Source: Flavobacterium cerinum (lineage in GTDB: Bacteria; Bacteroidota; Bacteroidia; Flavobacteriales; Flavobacteriaceae). From it: a DNA stretch of 64,000 nucleotides. The DNA is taken from NCBI RefSeq assembly GCF_004028155.1, contig NZ_SBII01000011.1:62001-126000 (forward strand). Direction: 5' to 3'. Below, piece after piece: positions 18,306 to 27,822 of the stretch. The notes beneath the pieces are model-generated. The model searched no databases. It worked only from the letters and a program-made list of their open reading frames with translations, and was not told the origin of the DNA. Every line of letters begins with the position of its first letter. Positions within the stretch are counted from its first letter, which is position 1. A program made the translations under genes and the position numbers.

Positions 18306-20714
18306 ATGAAAAATAAATTCAGAGCGTTTTTAAAGAATACTTACAGGGTTTTTAAAACCTTGCTGGAACGTATATTCCACTGGATAAAAGCCAACAAGAT
18401 CAAGTCTGCCATAGCGTTGCTCTTGCTTATTGGATATTATTTCTGTTTACCGCGAACCCTTTTTAGTGAACCTTATTCTACAGTAATAGAAAGCAGTGAA
18501 GGTGAACTGCTTGGTGCTCGCATCGCCCGTGATGGCCAGTGGCGTTTTCCGGAACAGGACAGCGTACCTTATAAATTCCGAGAATGCATTGTACATTTTG
18601 AAGATCAGCATTTTTACAGCCATCCGGGGTTTAATCCGGTTGCAATTGTAAATGCGGTTCGACAAAACTATAAAGCGGGCAAAGTTGTGCGCGGAGGGAG
18701 TACGCTTACGCAGCAGGTAATACGCTTATCCCGCGAAGGCAAAAAGAGAAGTTATTTTGAGAAATTCATCGAAATGGTACTTGCTACCCGTCTGGAATTT
18801 CGTCATAGTAAAGATGCTATTTTAGGACTTTACGCTGCTCATGCTCCTTATGGAGGCAATGTGGTAGGGTTGGAAATGGCTTCCTGGCGTTACTTTGGCG
18901 TTCAGCCGCATCAATTGTCGTGGGCGGAAACGGCAACCTTGGCAGTATTGCCTAATGCGCCAAGCCTTATCTATCCGGGTAAAAACCAACAACACCTTTT
19001 AGCAAAACGAAACCGTCTTTTAAAGAAATTGTTTGAAGAGAAGATCATCGATCAGACGACGTATGAACTTTCCCTTCAGGAAGATTTGCCTAATAAACCT
19101 TTTAACCTGCCTCAGGCTGCGCCACACCTGCTACAAAACATAGCAAAGACGAAAGAAGGCCAGCGTATAAAAACTACTGTTAAAAACGGATTGCAGGCAA
19201 GGGTAAACCAAATTGCTGCCCGTTACTATCAGGATTACAAACAAACAGAGGTGCACAATCTTGCTATTCTGGTTATTGATGTGCAAACCCGCAATATTGT
19301 TGCTTATGTTGGTAATTCTCCAACCGATATGGCGCACCAAAAAGATGTGGATATTATACCTGCTCCCAGAAGTACGGGGAGCATCTTAAAACCTTTTTTG
19401 TTTGCAGCCATGCTCGATGCCGGAGAGATACTGCCAAATACTTTGGTTGCCGATGTGCCTACGCAGATAGCAGGCTACAGTCCTAAGAATTATGAACTGA
19501 CCTATGATGGAGCTGTTCCGGCTCAGCGTGCCTTGTCGCGTTCGCTGAATATACCATCGGTATTGATGCTTAAGGAGTATGGAGTGTACCGATTTTACGA
19601 TCAGTTAAAGCATTTTAAATTAAGGGATATCAACAAGCATCCCAACCATTACGGGTTATCACTTATTTTGGGTGGTGCCGAATCGAACTTGTGGGATCTC
19701 TGTCGAACCTATGCAGGGTTGAGCGGAACGCTTAATTATTTTAATGCGCATCAGGCGAAGTATAGAACGGGCGAATTTGCTGAACTGAATTGGGATCACG
19801 ATCATGAAAATGATTATGGTAAAGATATTTTTAATAAACCACAACTAGGTGCAGGATCGATATGGCTTACTTATAATGCGATGAAAGAGGTGAATCGTCC
19901 TCAGGGTGATGAAGCCTGGCGTTTTTATGATTCATCCTTAGAAATTGCGTGGAAAACGGGTACTAGCTTTGGAGGACGTGACGGTTGGGCTATTGGCACA
20001 AGTTCTAAATATGTAGTAGGCGTTTGGGTAGGAAATGCTTCTGGTGAGGGCAGACCATCGCTTACAGGTGTAGGTAGTGCTGCTCCCATACTTTTTGATG
20101 TTTTTAATCTACTGCCAAGAACCAAATGGTTTGCAGCTCCGTTCAACGATCTGGAAGAAGCCGATGTTTGCGCATTAAGTGGTCATTTGGCTGGCGACCA
20201 TTGTCCGGTTGTAAAACAATGGATTCCTTTAAGTAGGAGCAAAACCAGTATGTGCCCATACCACAAAACCATACATCTCGATCCAACAGGGCAGTACCAG
20301 GTTAACAGCAGTTGCGAAAGTGTAGACAATATGATTACGAAAACATGGTTTGTACTGCCTCCGGTAATGGAATGGTATTATAAAAGCCTACATATGGATT
20401 ATATGCCGTTACCTCCATTTAGAGCCGACTGTCAGGGAGTAACATCCGGATCTATGGACTTTATTTATCCTAAAGAGACCGGTAAAATATACCTTGCGAA
20501 AGATTTTAACGGGGTTATACAACCGTTTGTGCTCAAAGCGGCACATAGTTCACCTAATGCTAAATTGTTCTGGTATCTGGGCGATAAATACCTTGGTGAA
20601 ACCAAAACATTTCATGAAATGCAGGTAGAAGCCAAAACCGGGAAATATATTCTTACCGTTACCGATGAATCAGGGAATGAGATCAGGCGGAAAATTGAAA
20701 TTGTGAGTGAATAG
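18306..20714 (+). CDS. pbpC: Penicillin-binding protein 1C (bifunctional glycosyltransferase/transpeptidase)
   Basis: The 802-residue protein has one N-terminal membrane helix (about residues 33-50). The GT51 domain shows catalytic E99 in FEDQHFYSHPG and the motifs RGGSTLTQQ and RRSYFEK-like (KKRSYFEKFIEM). The transpeptidase domain has S359-I-L-K362 (STGSILKP), SRSLNIPS and KTGTS. A BiPBP_C-type domain at the C-terminus starts near residue 690. This arrangement defines PBP1C. In E. coli and other bacteria PBP1C is encoded beside an alpha-2-macroglobulin, and the pair is thought to repair the wall and neutralise invading proteases. The same pairing here supports both calls. Confidence 0.94.
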   Translation: MKNKFRAFLKNTYRVFKTLLERIFHWIKANKIKSAIALLLLIGYYFCLPRTLFSEPYSTVIESSEGELLGARIARDGQWRFPEQDSVPYKFRECIVHFEDQHFYSHPGFNPVAIVNAVRQNYKAGKVVRGGSTLTQQVIRLSREGKKRSYFEKFIEMVLATRLEFRHSKDAILGLYAAHAPYGGNVVGLEMASWRYFGVQPHQLSWAETATLAVLPNAPSLIYPGKNQQHLLAKRNRLLKKLFEEKIIDQTTYELSLQEDLPNKPFNLPQAAPHLLQNIAKTKEGQRIKTTVKNGLQARVNQIAARYYQDYKQTEVHNLAILVIDVQTRNIVAYVGNSPTDMAHQKDVDIIPAPRSTGSILKPFLFAAMLDAGEILPNTLVADVPTQIAGYSPKNYELTYDGAVPAQRALSRSLNIPSVLMLKEYGVYRFYDQLKHFKLRDINKHPNHYGLSLILGGAESNLWDLCRTYAGLSGTLNYFNAHQAKYRTGEFAELNWDHDHENDYGKDIFNKPQLGAGSIWLTYNAMKEVNRPQGDEAWRFYDSSLEIAWKTGTSFGGRDGWAIGTSSKYVVGVWVGNASGEGRPSLTGVGSAAPILFDVFNLLPRTKWFAAPFNDLEEADVCALSGHLAGDHCPVVKQWIPLSRSKTSMCPYHKTIHLDPTGQYQVNSSCESVDNMITKTWFVLPPVMEWYYKSLHMDYMPLPPFRADCQGVTSGSMDFIYPKETGKIYLAKDFNGVIQPFVLKAAHSSPNAKLFWYLGDKYLGETKTFHEMQVEAKTGKYILTVTDESGNEIRRKIEIVSE

Positions 20715-20716
20715 GT

Positions 20717-21301
20717 TTACTCTTGCTTTGTAATATAGTAAGCTTTTGCCTTTTCGGTCGCAGCAACTACAAAGTCGGTTTTTGCAATGCGGTAACCTAC
20801 CCTGTTGTATTTAAACTTTTCGGCAAGCTGTATTTTTAATGCTTCATACTCGGCAGCAACACTAGGGTATTCTCTCAGGTAATCCCTAAAATAAAGTCGG
20901 TCCCATAGTTTATGATTGGCTGCAGCGGTATGGATAAAATAGGTTTGGTCTTTGATGCCTGAGCCGGAAAAACCTTTAGCAAAAAAGCCGTAAGGCGGTT
21001 CGCCATCTTCCTGCCACATATAGTTGTATTCGAGGGTTTTCATTCGCTCGATGATACTGCTCATTCTTGTTTCATCAGGAGTAAATTCAGCTAAAATATC
21101 AATAGTGTTTTTTGCTATGATCCCCGGAACTGAAGTACTCCCAAAATGCTCTATACGTATAAGGTCACTACCTAAAGCTCCAATAATACGTTCTTTTTCG
21201 GCTTCAAATATTTTTGGCCATTCTTTGTCATATGATGAAAGTTCGACAGGAAATGCCTTCGCGATCTCTTCGGCGGTCATTTCGTTAAGGTTCTTCGACA
21301 T
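20717..21301 (-). CDS. GrpB family protein (UPF0157, nucleotidyltransferase fold)
   Basis: The 194-residue protein matches the GrpB/UPF0157 family: VELSSYDKEWPKIFEAEKER, then RIEHFGSTSVPGIIAKNTIDILAEF (shown in two parts: the GSTSVPG loop and the DIL acidic motif), and later HTAAANHKLWDRLYFRDYLR split at N. The family has a polymerase-beta-like nucleotidyltransferase fold, and a few members are fused to dephospho-CoA kinase, but the substrate is unknown. The gene is convergent with pbpC, with only 2 bases between the stop codons. Start ATG at 21301 fits the family's N-terminus, allowing a short leader of about 18 residues. Confidence 0.85.
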   Translation of the reverse strand: MSKNLNEMTAEEIAKAFPVELSSYDKEWPKIFEAEKERIIGALGSDLIRIEHFGSTSVPGIIAKNTIDILAEFTPDETRMSSIIERMKTLEYNYMWQEDGEPPYGFFAKGFSGSGIKDQTYFIHTAAANHKLWDRLYFRDYLREYPSVAAEYEALKIQLAEKFKYNRVGYRIAKTDFVVAATEKAKAYYITKQE

Positions 21302-21524
21302 GTGATTTTTTTAGGAGGGCGAAGGTACTACTTACAATTGAAAATTAATCATTAGCTTCCGGTTTATATGATGACGCTGTTTAAGTTTTATTTGTAAGTT
21401 TTATTTTATATTATTGTACTCCATTTTAAATTATTAAAATCGAATTGTAGAACAAAAAGGGAATTCCTGAAATATTTTTTTGTATCCTAAAGAATTAATT
21501 TGTGGAAATAAACCGTAAAAAAAC

Positions 21525-22853
21525 ATGATAAAATATTTCATTCTTGCAGTATGGTTGGTGGGATTACCGGCATTAGCTCAACAAAAACCAGCATCTAAAA
21601 CAAAAACTACATCCTCACGAATCAAGACAGAAGCATCTAAACCTCGAATTTTGGATGCAGCAATTAAAGAAAATCCTTTTTATTTTAAAGGATTTTCGTT
21701 GACAATACATGATGGAGCGGCTGATGAACGTGGTAATCATATGTTTGTGGGACGAATAAAAGCACTGGAAGAAGATGAAAAGAAAAGGGATCCTATTATT
21801 AACAAAGCGATAGATCTTTCAATCGGATTTTATGATGACCATTATATTTTAATTTCAACGGATAAAAATTTTAAAATATTAAAGATAGGTGATGCTCATC
21901 GAACACAAGTAATCAGTTATAATTCAAAGCTTGAAAAATTCATACTGGGATGCAGTGAATTAGGGCGTTTGAATTTAGATGATCATTATGTAAGCGAATG
22001 GCAACCAATGATTGTAGTATTGAATCTGGAACAGTACGGAACAGTCTATGATATTAAAAACGACTATTCCTGTTATCTGAAAGATTTCATTTTTGAAGAA
22101 GAGAGGATTCATGTTTTAGTCGCTTCTGAAGAGCCAGGCAGATCAATTACAAGAGACGAGAAGCTTGAAATCATTACTGTTGACCTGAACAAATTTCATT
22201 ATAAAGAAGGCTATTTCCCCAAAATATTAGATCCCGTTTCTAAGATAATCTCTGATTATGGTGGCGGTGGCAGAATTGATGTATCGGAGATTTCAAAAGT
22301 AGGTTCAACATACTATTTTTCTGCATCTAATTTTGATCAAACCGATTTGAAAAATTTGAAAAACGAAACACATATTTATAGATTTAATGGTAAAACACTT
22401 GAAGACCAGGAAGATTTTAAATATTTTGAGGGAGGTTATAATAATCACAATGTGGTAAATATTAATGGGTTTTATGCTAATTCTTTAACTGAGAATATTT
22501 TTTTGGCCACAAATTTTTTTGGTGGAAAAGAAATGTATTTAACAAAAACTAATGTCAATTTTGTCACTAAGAAAAATATCGAAATTGAATTGTTTGATAA
22601 AATCGATACAGGAAAAATGGTAGTGTTATCTAACGGGACTATTGTGGTGCTTTCACAAAATAAAGAGAGAAATTGGTGTTATTCAGTTTATAATTCTGAT
22701 TTAGTATTTGTTAAGAAAATAGATTCCGGCCTCTCAGGAACCTATTTTCCGAGTAAAATAAAAATAACGAACGAAGATATGGTGGAATGTTTTTTTTATG
22801 ATACAAAGAAAATAAAGTATGATTCTGTTTTACAATGCGTTAAAGTGAATTAA
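21525..22853 (+). CDS. Secreted protein of unknown function (442 residues)
   Basis: I do not recognise this protein. A signal peptide is clear (MIKYFILAVWLVGLPALAQ), followed by a basic, serine/threonine-rich linker to about residue 45. The rest alternates short beta-strand-like segments and acidic loops with repeated aromatic pairs (YYFSASNF, THIYRFNGKTL, RNWCYSVYNSD), compatible with a beta-propeller-like fold. No catalytic motif or C-terminal type IX sorting domain is present. The gene is AT-rich and isolated: it has 220 bases of non-coding DNA upstream and converges with the RibD-like gene. Confidence 0.65.
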   Translation: MIKYFILAVWLVGLPALAQQKPASKTKTTSSRIKTEASKPRILDAAIKENPFYFKGFSLTIHDGAADERGNHMFVGRIKALEEDEKKRDPIINKAIDLSIGFYDDHYILISTDKNFKILKIGDAHRTQVISYNSKLEKFILGCSELGRLNLDDHYVSEWQPMIVVLNLEQYGTVYDIKNDYSCYLKDFIFEEERIHVLVASEEPGRSITRDEKLEIITVDLNKFHYKEGYFPKILDPVSKIISDYGGGGRIDVSEISKVGSTYYFSASNFDQTDLKNLKNETHIYRFNGKTLEDQEDFKYFEGGYNNHNVVNINGFYANSLTENIFLATNFFGGKEMYLTKTNVNFVTKKNIEIELFDKIDTGKMVVLSNGTIVVLSQNKERNWCYSVYNSDLVFVKKIDSGLSGTYFPSKIKITNEDMVECFFYDTKKIKYDSVLQCVKVN

Positions 22854-22906
22854 ACTGAAAAAAACATAACAAAGTAAATCGGAAAAGCCAACAAAATCTC
22901 TTTTGT

Positions 22907-23473
22907 TTAAGTAGCATTAGATGCGATTTTATATGATAATAACACTACACCGCTTTTAAAAACTTTGCTATCGGTTAAGGTAAGACTGAGATTGCTTTTT
23001 AACCCGTTAAATATGGGCGTTCCGCCAGTTAATGCAATTGGATCTATCATGATGAGGTATTCGTCAATTAATCCTGCTTCGGCAAATTGTGAAACAATAG
23101 AGCCACTGCCTAAAATTGTCATGTTCTTGCCCGGTTGTTGTTTCATCTGGCGTATACGGTTTACAATATCACTATGTATAACGGTAGTATTATTCCATTT
23201 CGGCTTTTCGATAATGGTAGAAAACACTATTTTCTCCGCACTATTCATTCCCTTAGCCACTTCTGGATAGGCTTCGGCAGCCATCGGCGAAGGCCACCAA
23301 AACGCCATCATCTCATAGGTTATACGGCCAAAGAGCAGTATGTTATCTGCTTTTAGTGAATCGGCAGAGAAAGCATCTTCTTCGGCGCCATGTCTGTGCC
23401 AGCTAATATCATTATCCGATCCTTTGTAATAACCATTAAGACTGATAAAATTAAAAACAGTTAACTTTCTCAT
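22907..23473 (-). CDS. Dihydrofolate reductase family protein (RibD C-terminal domain type)
   Basis: The 188-residue protein begins MRKLTVFNFISLNGYYKG and contains ILLFGRITYEMM and ITILGSGSIVSQFAEAGLID-like text (MTILGSGSIVSQFAEAGLID), then DEYLIMIDPIALTGGTPIF. These are the substrate and NADPH-binding segments of the RibD_C/DHFR-like family (YwjB/YyaP type). Such stand-alone proteins are probably NAD(P)H-dependent reductases, but not proven riboflavin or folate enzymes. It stands alone and faces the upstream unknown secreted gene. Confidence 0.85.
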   Translation of the reverse strand: MRKLTVFNFISLNGYYKGSDNDISWHRHGAEEDAFSADSLKADNILLFGRITYEMMAFWWPSPMAAEAYPEVAKGMNSAEKIVFSTIIEKPKWNNTTVIHSDIVNRIRQMKQQPGKNMTILGSGSIVSQFAEAGLIDEYLIMIDPIALTGGTPIFNGLKSNLSLTLTDSKVFKSGVVLLSYKIASNAT

Positions 23474-23606
23474 TGCTATGTTTTTAGTAATATAGTAAAG
23501 CTACGAAAGTTAATGTGAAAGTATAGTGGTATGTGTGACAACCAAAGGGGGTGATCAGGACAAAAAAACTTCTTTTATTTCTTTGGATATATAGAAAAAG
23601 ATAAAT

Positions 23607-24494
23607 TTACTCTTTTTTAATCCTGTTTATAATGTTGAGGTAGTATTGCATCTTATTGCCAGCTGGCGATTTTTCTGCAATTGTCTCTATGCCCACAGCT
23701 TTAAACATTTCCAGCTTATGTGCCGATTCTTTTTCCTTTTCTTCGGGATAAAAATAAACGATACGGTTGGTTACGGCGCAGCGGTTTTCTGCCTTAGCTC
23801 TGGCTCTAAATGTAAATAGCCACCACAAATGCAGCTCTACAAAATCTAGGTTAAGGCCAAAAATATAAATGTCTTTTGTAAAGAAAAAATCAACCCAGCT
23901 TTCGTCCAGTACTGTGTTTTCTTTTATTCGTCTTATGAGTGAGTGAAAATCTTTAGCTTTGTAGGTGCCAATAGTTCCTGATGCAGTATAGTTGCGCATT
24001 TGTTGCAAATAACCACTGTAATGTTCATAGCCCAATGTAATTGACTTCGGGTTGGTTTCACTGCCGTGGATGTGCCATATTTTATGCTTGTCGGTTTTGT
24101 GATACCTAAAAAGATTATAGGTATTCTCTTTTATCATCCCCTGATTTTTACATTTTTTCAGGTCGGTACCCGATGCTTTTTCAAAAGAGAGATCATAATT
24201 GGTGGTGAGTAGGTTCTCAATACCCAGATCAAGAATTGCTGTGTGTAATTGATTTGGCTTTAAGCGTTCGGTCTCCGAAGCAATGAATTTTTTAATAAGG
24301 CTTTCGGAAGTGCCAAATTCGGCAGCCGATCGTAGATAGATTTCCTCATATAATAATGGGAACGGCTTGTTTAATTTATTGATGCCTCTGTCTGTTTTGG
24401 TGAAATCAAGAAGCCTGTTAATAAGGTCGCTCCAGGAATACGATCCTGACGCGTTATTAATGTCATTGCCTACCAGTAACACTTTTTGATTCAT
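23607..24494 (-). CDS. SIR2-like (SIR2_2-type) protein, putative NAD+-consuming enzyme
   Basis: The 295-residue protein shows the order of motifs seen in bacterial SIR2-like domains. A dinucleotide-binding start (KVLLVGNDIN, G9-N10) is followed by LLTTNYDLSFE with N99, then IWHIHGS with H143, and finally IFGLNLDFVE with D217. In SIR2 enzymes the asparagine and histidine act in NAD+ cleavage. The usual GAGIS is replaced by GNDIN, so the enzyme belongs to the divergent branch. Many such domains are NADases of anti-phage systems. No partner effector gene is adjacent. There is no signal peptide. The fold is likely; a defence role is inference. Confidence 0.7.
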   Translation of the reverse strand: MNQKVLLVGNDINNASGSYSWSDLINRLLDFTKTDRGINKLNKPFPLLYEEIYLRSAAEFGTSESLIKKFIASETERLKPNQLHTAILDLGIENLLTTNYDLSFEKASGTDLKKCKNQGMIKENTYNLFRYHKTDKHKIWHIHGSETNPKSITLGYEHYSGYLQQMRNYTASGTIGTYKAKDFHSLIRRIKENTVLDESWVDFFFTKDIYIFGLNLDFVELHLWWLFTFRARAKAENRCAVTNRIVYFYPEEKEKESAHKLEMFKAVGIETIAEKSPAGNKMQYYLNIINRIKKE

Positions 24495-24569
24495 AACTCT
24501 TTTAAGAAGAGTAAACTTAAGTATTTTTAAGGAGATATACGGCTACTTGAAACGCTGTATTTGTGTGAA

Positions 24570-24998
24570 TTAATTGTTAAAAGTTTCCCATATCCCTGAA
24601 GCAAGACGGGCAATAATGTTCCTTCTTTTTTCTTTACTTATTGGTTCGTTTACCCAATGCGTTACTACGGCATCATATCCTCCGGACTGTATCTTTTCCA
24701 TTTCAGTAAGCGGGTAGGGAGTAGTAGCAACGGGTAATCCTGATTCCTGAAGGCGTTTTTTGATATCACGGAAGTATTCCGCTTTTGTTTCAAAACGCGA
24801 TCCTTCGGCACCAGCTACAATTAATATTCTTTTGCCTTTAAAATCGAAACCATCGGTATCTTCACCAAAGTAAGTATTCAGGAAAGCAGCTTCATCATCT
24901 GTAAGAGCAGGGTTGCTGTCCAGTCCGCAGTTTTCAAGATTGTTAGCGTAAAAATTTGCCGATGCAAGTAGTAACAGTATGTGTAAGTAATATTTCAT
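24570..24998 (-). CDS. Small secreted protein of unknown function
   Basis: The 142-residue product starts MKYYLHILLLLASANFYA, a good signal peptide. ATG at 24998 is preferred over a TTG two codons upstream. The mature part contains a segment GKRILIVAGAEGSRFETKAE and later GGYDAVVTHWVNEP, which read like an alpha/beta sequence. No named family is recognised. It lies 75 bases upstream of the SIR2-like gene on the same strand, so co-transcription is possible. Confidence 0.6.
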   Translation of the reverse strand: MKYYLHILLLLASANFYANNLENCGLDSNPALTDDEAAFLNTYFGEDTDGFDFKGKRILIVAGAEGSRFETKAEYFRDIKKRLQESGLPVATTPYPLTEMEKIQSGGYDAVVTHWVNEPISKEKRRNIIARLASGIWETFNN

Positions 24999-25120
24999 AA
25001 CCAAGCTTTTTTACTATAACTCGCTGCGTATTGTTTTAGTATGTTTTAAGAAAAGTTTGGGATTTTAGACAGTCCTTGGTGTTTACTTAATGCGGGATTA
25101 GATGTAGCCAAAATTATGAA

Positions 25121-26170
25121 TTATGCTTTCCATCTAGTCGTTTTCTCGGGTCTGGGTATGCGTATGTTTTTTGGCTCTTTTGCAGGTTTCCAATCCTGTG
25201 AGAACCGTAGTTCCATCATCAGGCTATATATGGCTTCCAAGCCGTATGTGCCTGCTCCAGCGTTATTGAAAATTTCTTTTATTTTACCATTATCATACGT
25301 TATTCTCAAAGCCATACTTGGTGGGCCGGTATTGTATATGCTATAGTCTTCACGCAAGTTTTTAAAATCAATATAATTTAGTAAATCCGATATTGCATTA
25401 AAATCTGAATCTTTAATTGCGGTTTTAAACGTGCCTTCACTATATTGGCGTTCTTCAAAGTTATTACATATGGCGATAAACCATGATTCCTTGTTTTTAT
25501 TTAGAATCATTTGGAAAAATGGCCCCGACTCTCCAAGAACATTAGTGAATTCAATTTTTTTAATTTCATGATGCTTAACAGATTTTTTATTGAATTCAAC
25601 AAAATAACCAGATTTATACACCAATTTTACCTGAAGCGTATCCCTGCGAGGCGGATATACAATGTCAAAATTTTGAGAATGGTGTAATACTAAAAGCGGT
25701 AGGCTATCTGTATATAAGATTTGCGGGACGAAAGCAAAATTATAATCACGTGCAATAGAATAAGTAGTGGATTTACCTTCACCACCATTTATTACAATTT
25801 GTGAATTAAACTGATAGAGTTGATCTTTTGGTTTTACGTTACCATTTTTCCATCCTCCTATGAGTAAAAGGTCTGTAAGGCCATCATTATTAAAATCCGT
25901 TTTATAAAAAGTTTTATTGATACCGAGTTGTTTTGCATAAATACGATTAAGGCTGTCAACATAAGTTGGGTTAAATGTCATTATTCTCTTGTAATCAACA
26001 AGATAAAAGTCACGGAGATTTGTATCTAACTTACGGATATAAGCTTCAATTTCATCTTCAGTATTCAAGTTATCAATTTTGGAAGGTATATGTGCTGCAC
26101 GTGTAAAGGCTTCTTCTTTTTTGCAAGAAATGGCAAAGAGTATGACTAATACAAAAAAGATGTTTTTCAT
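25121..26170 (-). CDS. Lipoprotein of unknown function (349 residues)
   Basis: A lipobox ends the signal peptide (LFAISC, C16, followed by KKEE). The mature protein contains one FG-GAP/VCBS-like element, FNNDGLTDLLLIGG, near residues 94-107, and a C-terminal segment with basic-proline residues (RIPRPEKTTRWKA). The middle is strand-rich. I cannot assign a function. A lysine directly after the lipid-modified cysteine with acidic residues next to it resembles the surface-export signal reported for Bacteroidota lipoproteins (K-D/E rich), so surface exposure is possible. Reading frame and codon use look native. Confidence 0.65.
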   Translation of the reverse strand: MKNIFFVLVILFAISCKKEEAFTRAAHIPSKIDNLNTEDEIEAYIRKLDTNLRDFYLVDYKRIMTFNPTYVDSLNRIYAKQLGINKTFYKTDFNNDGLTDLLLIGGWKNGNVKPKDQLYQFNSQIVINGGEGKSTTYSIARDYNFAFVPQILYTDSLPLLVLHHSQNFDIVYPPRRDTLQVKLVYKSGYFVEFNKKSVKHHEIKKIEFTNVLGESGPFFQMILNKNKESWFIAICNNFEERQYSEGTFKTAIKDSDFNAISDLLNYIDFKNLREDYSIYNTGPPSMALRITYDNGKIKEIFNNAGAGTYGLEAIYSLMMELRFSQDWKPAKEPKNIRIPRPEKTTRWKA

Positions 26171-26228
26171 GTAAGAATTTTTGGTTCATAAAGAAAACAG
26201 AATAAAGTATCATTTAGTATTTATAAAC

Positions 26229-26264
26229 AAAAAAACCGCCCTGATTTTTATCGGGGCGGTTTTT
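26229..26264 (-). terminator. Strong terminator after rng
   Basis: AAAAACCGCCCTGAT pairs with ATCGGGGCGGTTTTT (one G-T pair) around a 4-base loop, with T/A runs on both sides. It starts right at the rng stop codon and could also act on the plus strand. Confidence 0.88.
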
Positions 26265-26265
26265 G

Positions 26266-27822
26266 TTATTCTGCGATAGCGTTTCCTTTGCTATCAAAAA
26301 AGCGGTATTCTAAATACGTGTAAGCGTCACGTGGTATAACTTTCACCCATTTTTTGTGCTCAAAAAACCATTTTGTGCGAATGGATGGAAAACCTTTGGT
26401 AAGGTATGCGGCCACAAAAGGGTGTGCATTAAGCACTATCTTTTTGTGGGTCTTCATAATTCTTTCTAGGTCGGCCGTTATTCTGTCAATCACTAGTATT
26501 GGAGCTTCAATTTCCGCATTTTCATTATTCGGATCTTCTTCTCTTGTCTTAATGTTAACTTCAGGCCTTACCCTTTGCCTTGTAATTTGGATAAGCCCAA
26601 ATTTACTAGGAGGCAGGATCTTGTGTTTTGCTTTATCGTCGCTCATTTCCTCTTTAAGGAAATCGTAGAGTTTCTTTCTGTTGTCCGGATTGGACATATC
26701 AATGAAATCGACTACGATAATTCCTCCCATATCCCTTAATCTGAGCTGTCTCGCAATCTCTGCGGCGGCTATAAGGTTTACTTCGAGGGCGGTATCTTCC
26801 TGGCTTAAAGCCTTGTTAGAGCGGTTACCACTGTTCACGTCTATAACGTGCAGGGCTTCGGTATGCTCTATTATTAAATAGGCACCTTTGCTCATAGATA
26901 CCGTTTTTCCAAATGAGGTTTTAATTTGCCTTTCAATGTTGTATTTTTCAAACAACGGCAACTCTTTACTTTGGTAGTGCTTAACGATATTCGCTTTTTG
27001 AGGAGCTATTTCCTGCAAATAGTCCTTTGTTTGGTAATACAGGTCCTCATCATCTACATAAATACCGGTGAAGGTATCGTTGAATACGTCTCGTAATATT
27101 GATGAAGCTTTATTAACTTCCCCAAGTACTTTAGACGGATGATGGGCACTGGGAAGACGTTTGCACATTCCTGTCCATTTTTCCAGCAAATTTTGCAGGT
27201 CTTTGTCCAGTTCAGCTACTTTTTTGTCTTCGGCTACCGTTCTCACTATAACTCCAAATCCTTTTGGCCTGATCGACTGTACAAGTCTTTTTAGGCGGTC
27301 TTTTTCATCTTTAGATTCTATTTTTTGTGAAATAGATATCCTGTCCGAAAACGGTACTAAAACTACATATCGTCCGGCCAGAGAAAGTTCAGAACTTATT
27401 CTTGGCCCTTTTGTAGATATGGGTTCTTTTACTACCTGAACGAGTATAGACTGGTTTGCACTAAGTACATCGGCAATGGAGCCATCTTTGTCTATCTCCG
27501 GTTCAAAAGGAAAGTTTTTAAGTGTGTAATCTTTAATTTTACCTGCGCTTACAAGTTTTATGAATTTTTGCATTGAGGCCAGGTTCGGACCCAAATCGTG
27601 GTAATGTAAAAAGGCATCTTTTTCAAAGCCTACATTTACAAAGGCGGCGTTAAGGCCGGCCACGGGTTTACGGATCTTCGCTATGAAGATGTCACCAACA
27701 GAAAATTGGTTCTTGTCTTCGCGCTCGCTGTGTAATTCAATTAGTTTTCCATCTTTTAATAAGGCAAAATCTACGGCTTCAGAACCAGATCGAATAATTA
27801 GTTCTTTGTTCACACTGTACAT
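26266..27822 (-). CDS. rng: Ribonuclease G/E family endoribonuclease
   Basis: RNase G-type enzymes cut single-stranded RNA during rRNA maturation and mRNA turnover. The predicted 518-residue protein has an N-terminal S1-like RNA-binding domain (VGDIFIAKIRKPVAGLNAAF split before N), the 5'-sensor/DNase I-like core, and both catalytic acidic sites (LHVIDVNSGNRS and IIVVDFIDMSNPDNRKKL). Start ATG at 27822 (MYSVNKELIIRSG) is preferred; a longer frame to 27876 adds residues not seen in the family. The CPxCxG zinc-link motif found in E. coli RNase E/G is absent after RQRVRPEV. Confidence 0.93.
   Translation of the reverse strand: MYSVNKELIIRSGSEAVDFALLKDGKLIELHSEREDKNQFSVGDIFIAKIRKPVAGLNAAFVNVGFEKDAFLHYHDLGPNLASMQKFIKLVSAGKIKDYTLKNFPFEPEIDKDGSIADVLSANQSILVQVVKEPISTKGPRISSELSLAGRYVVLVPFSDRISISQKIESKDEKDRLKRLVQSIRPKGFGVIVRTVAEDKKVAELDKDLQNLLEKWTGMCKRLPSAHHPSKVLGEVNKASSILRDVFNDTFTGIYVDDEDLYYQTKDYLQEIAPQKANIVKHYQSKELPLFEKYNIERQIKTSFGKTVSMSKGAYLIIEHTEALHVIDVNSGNRSNKALSQEDTALEVNLIAAAEIARQLRLRDMGGIIVVDFIDMSNPDNRKKLYDFLKEEMSDDKAKHKILPPSKFGLIQITRQRVRPEVNIKTREEDPNNENAEIEAPILVIDRITADLERIMKTHKKIVLNAHPFVAAYLTKGFPSIRTKWFFEHKKWVKVIPRDAYTYLEYRFFDSKGNAIAE

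Noticed and set aside
21302..21524. Promoter for the 442-residue secreted protein
   Set aside because: A TTAATTTG at 21495 resembles the -7 box, but the nearest TTTG is only 12 bases upstream. Too weak to list.
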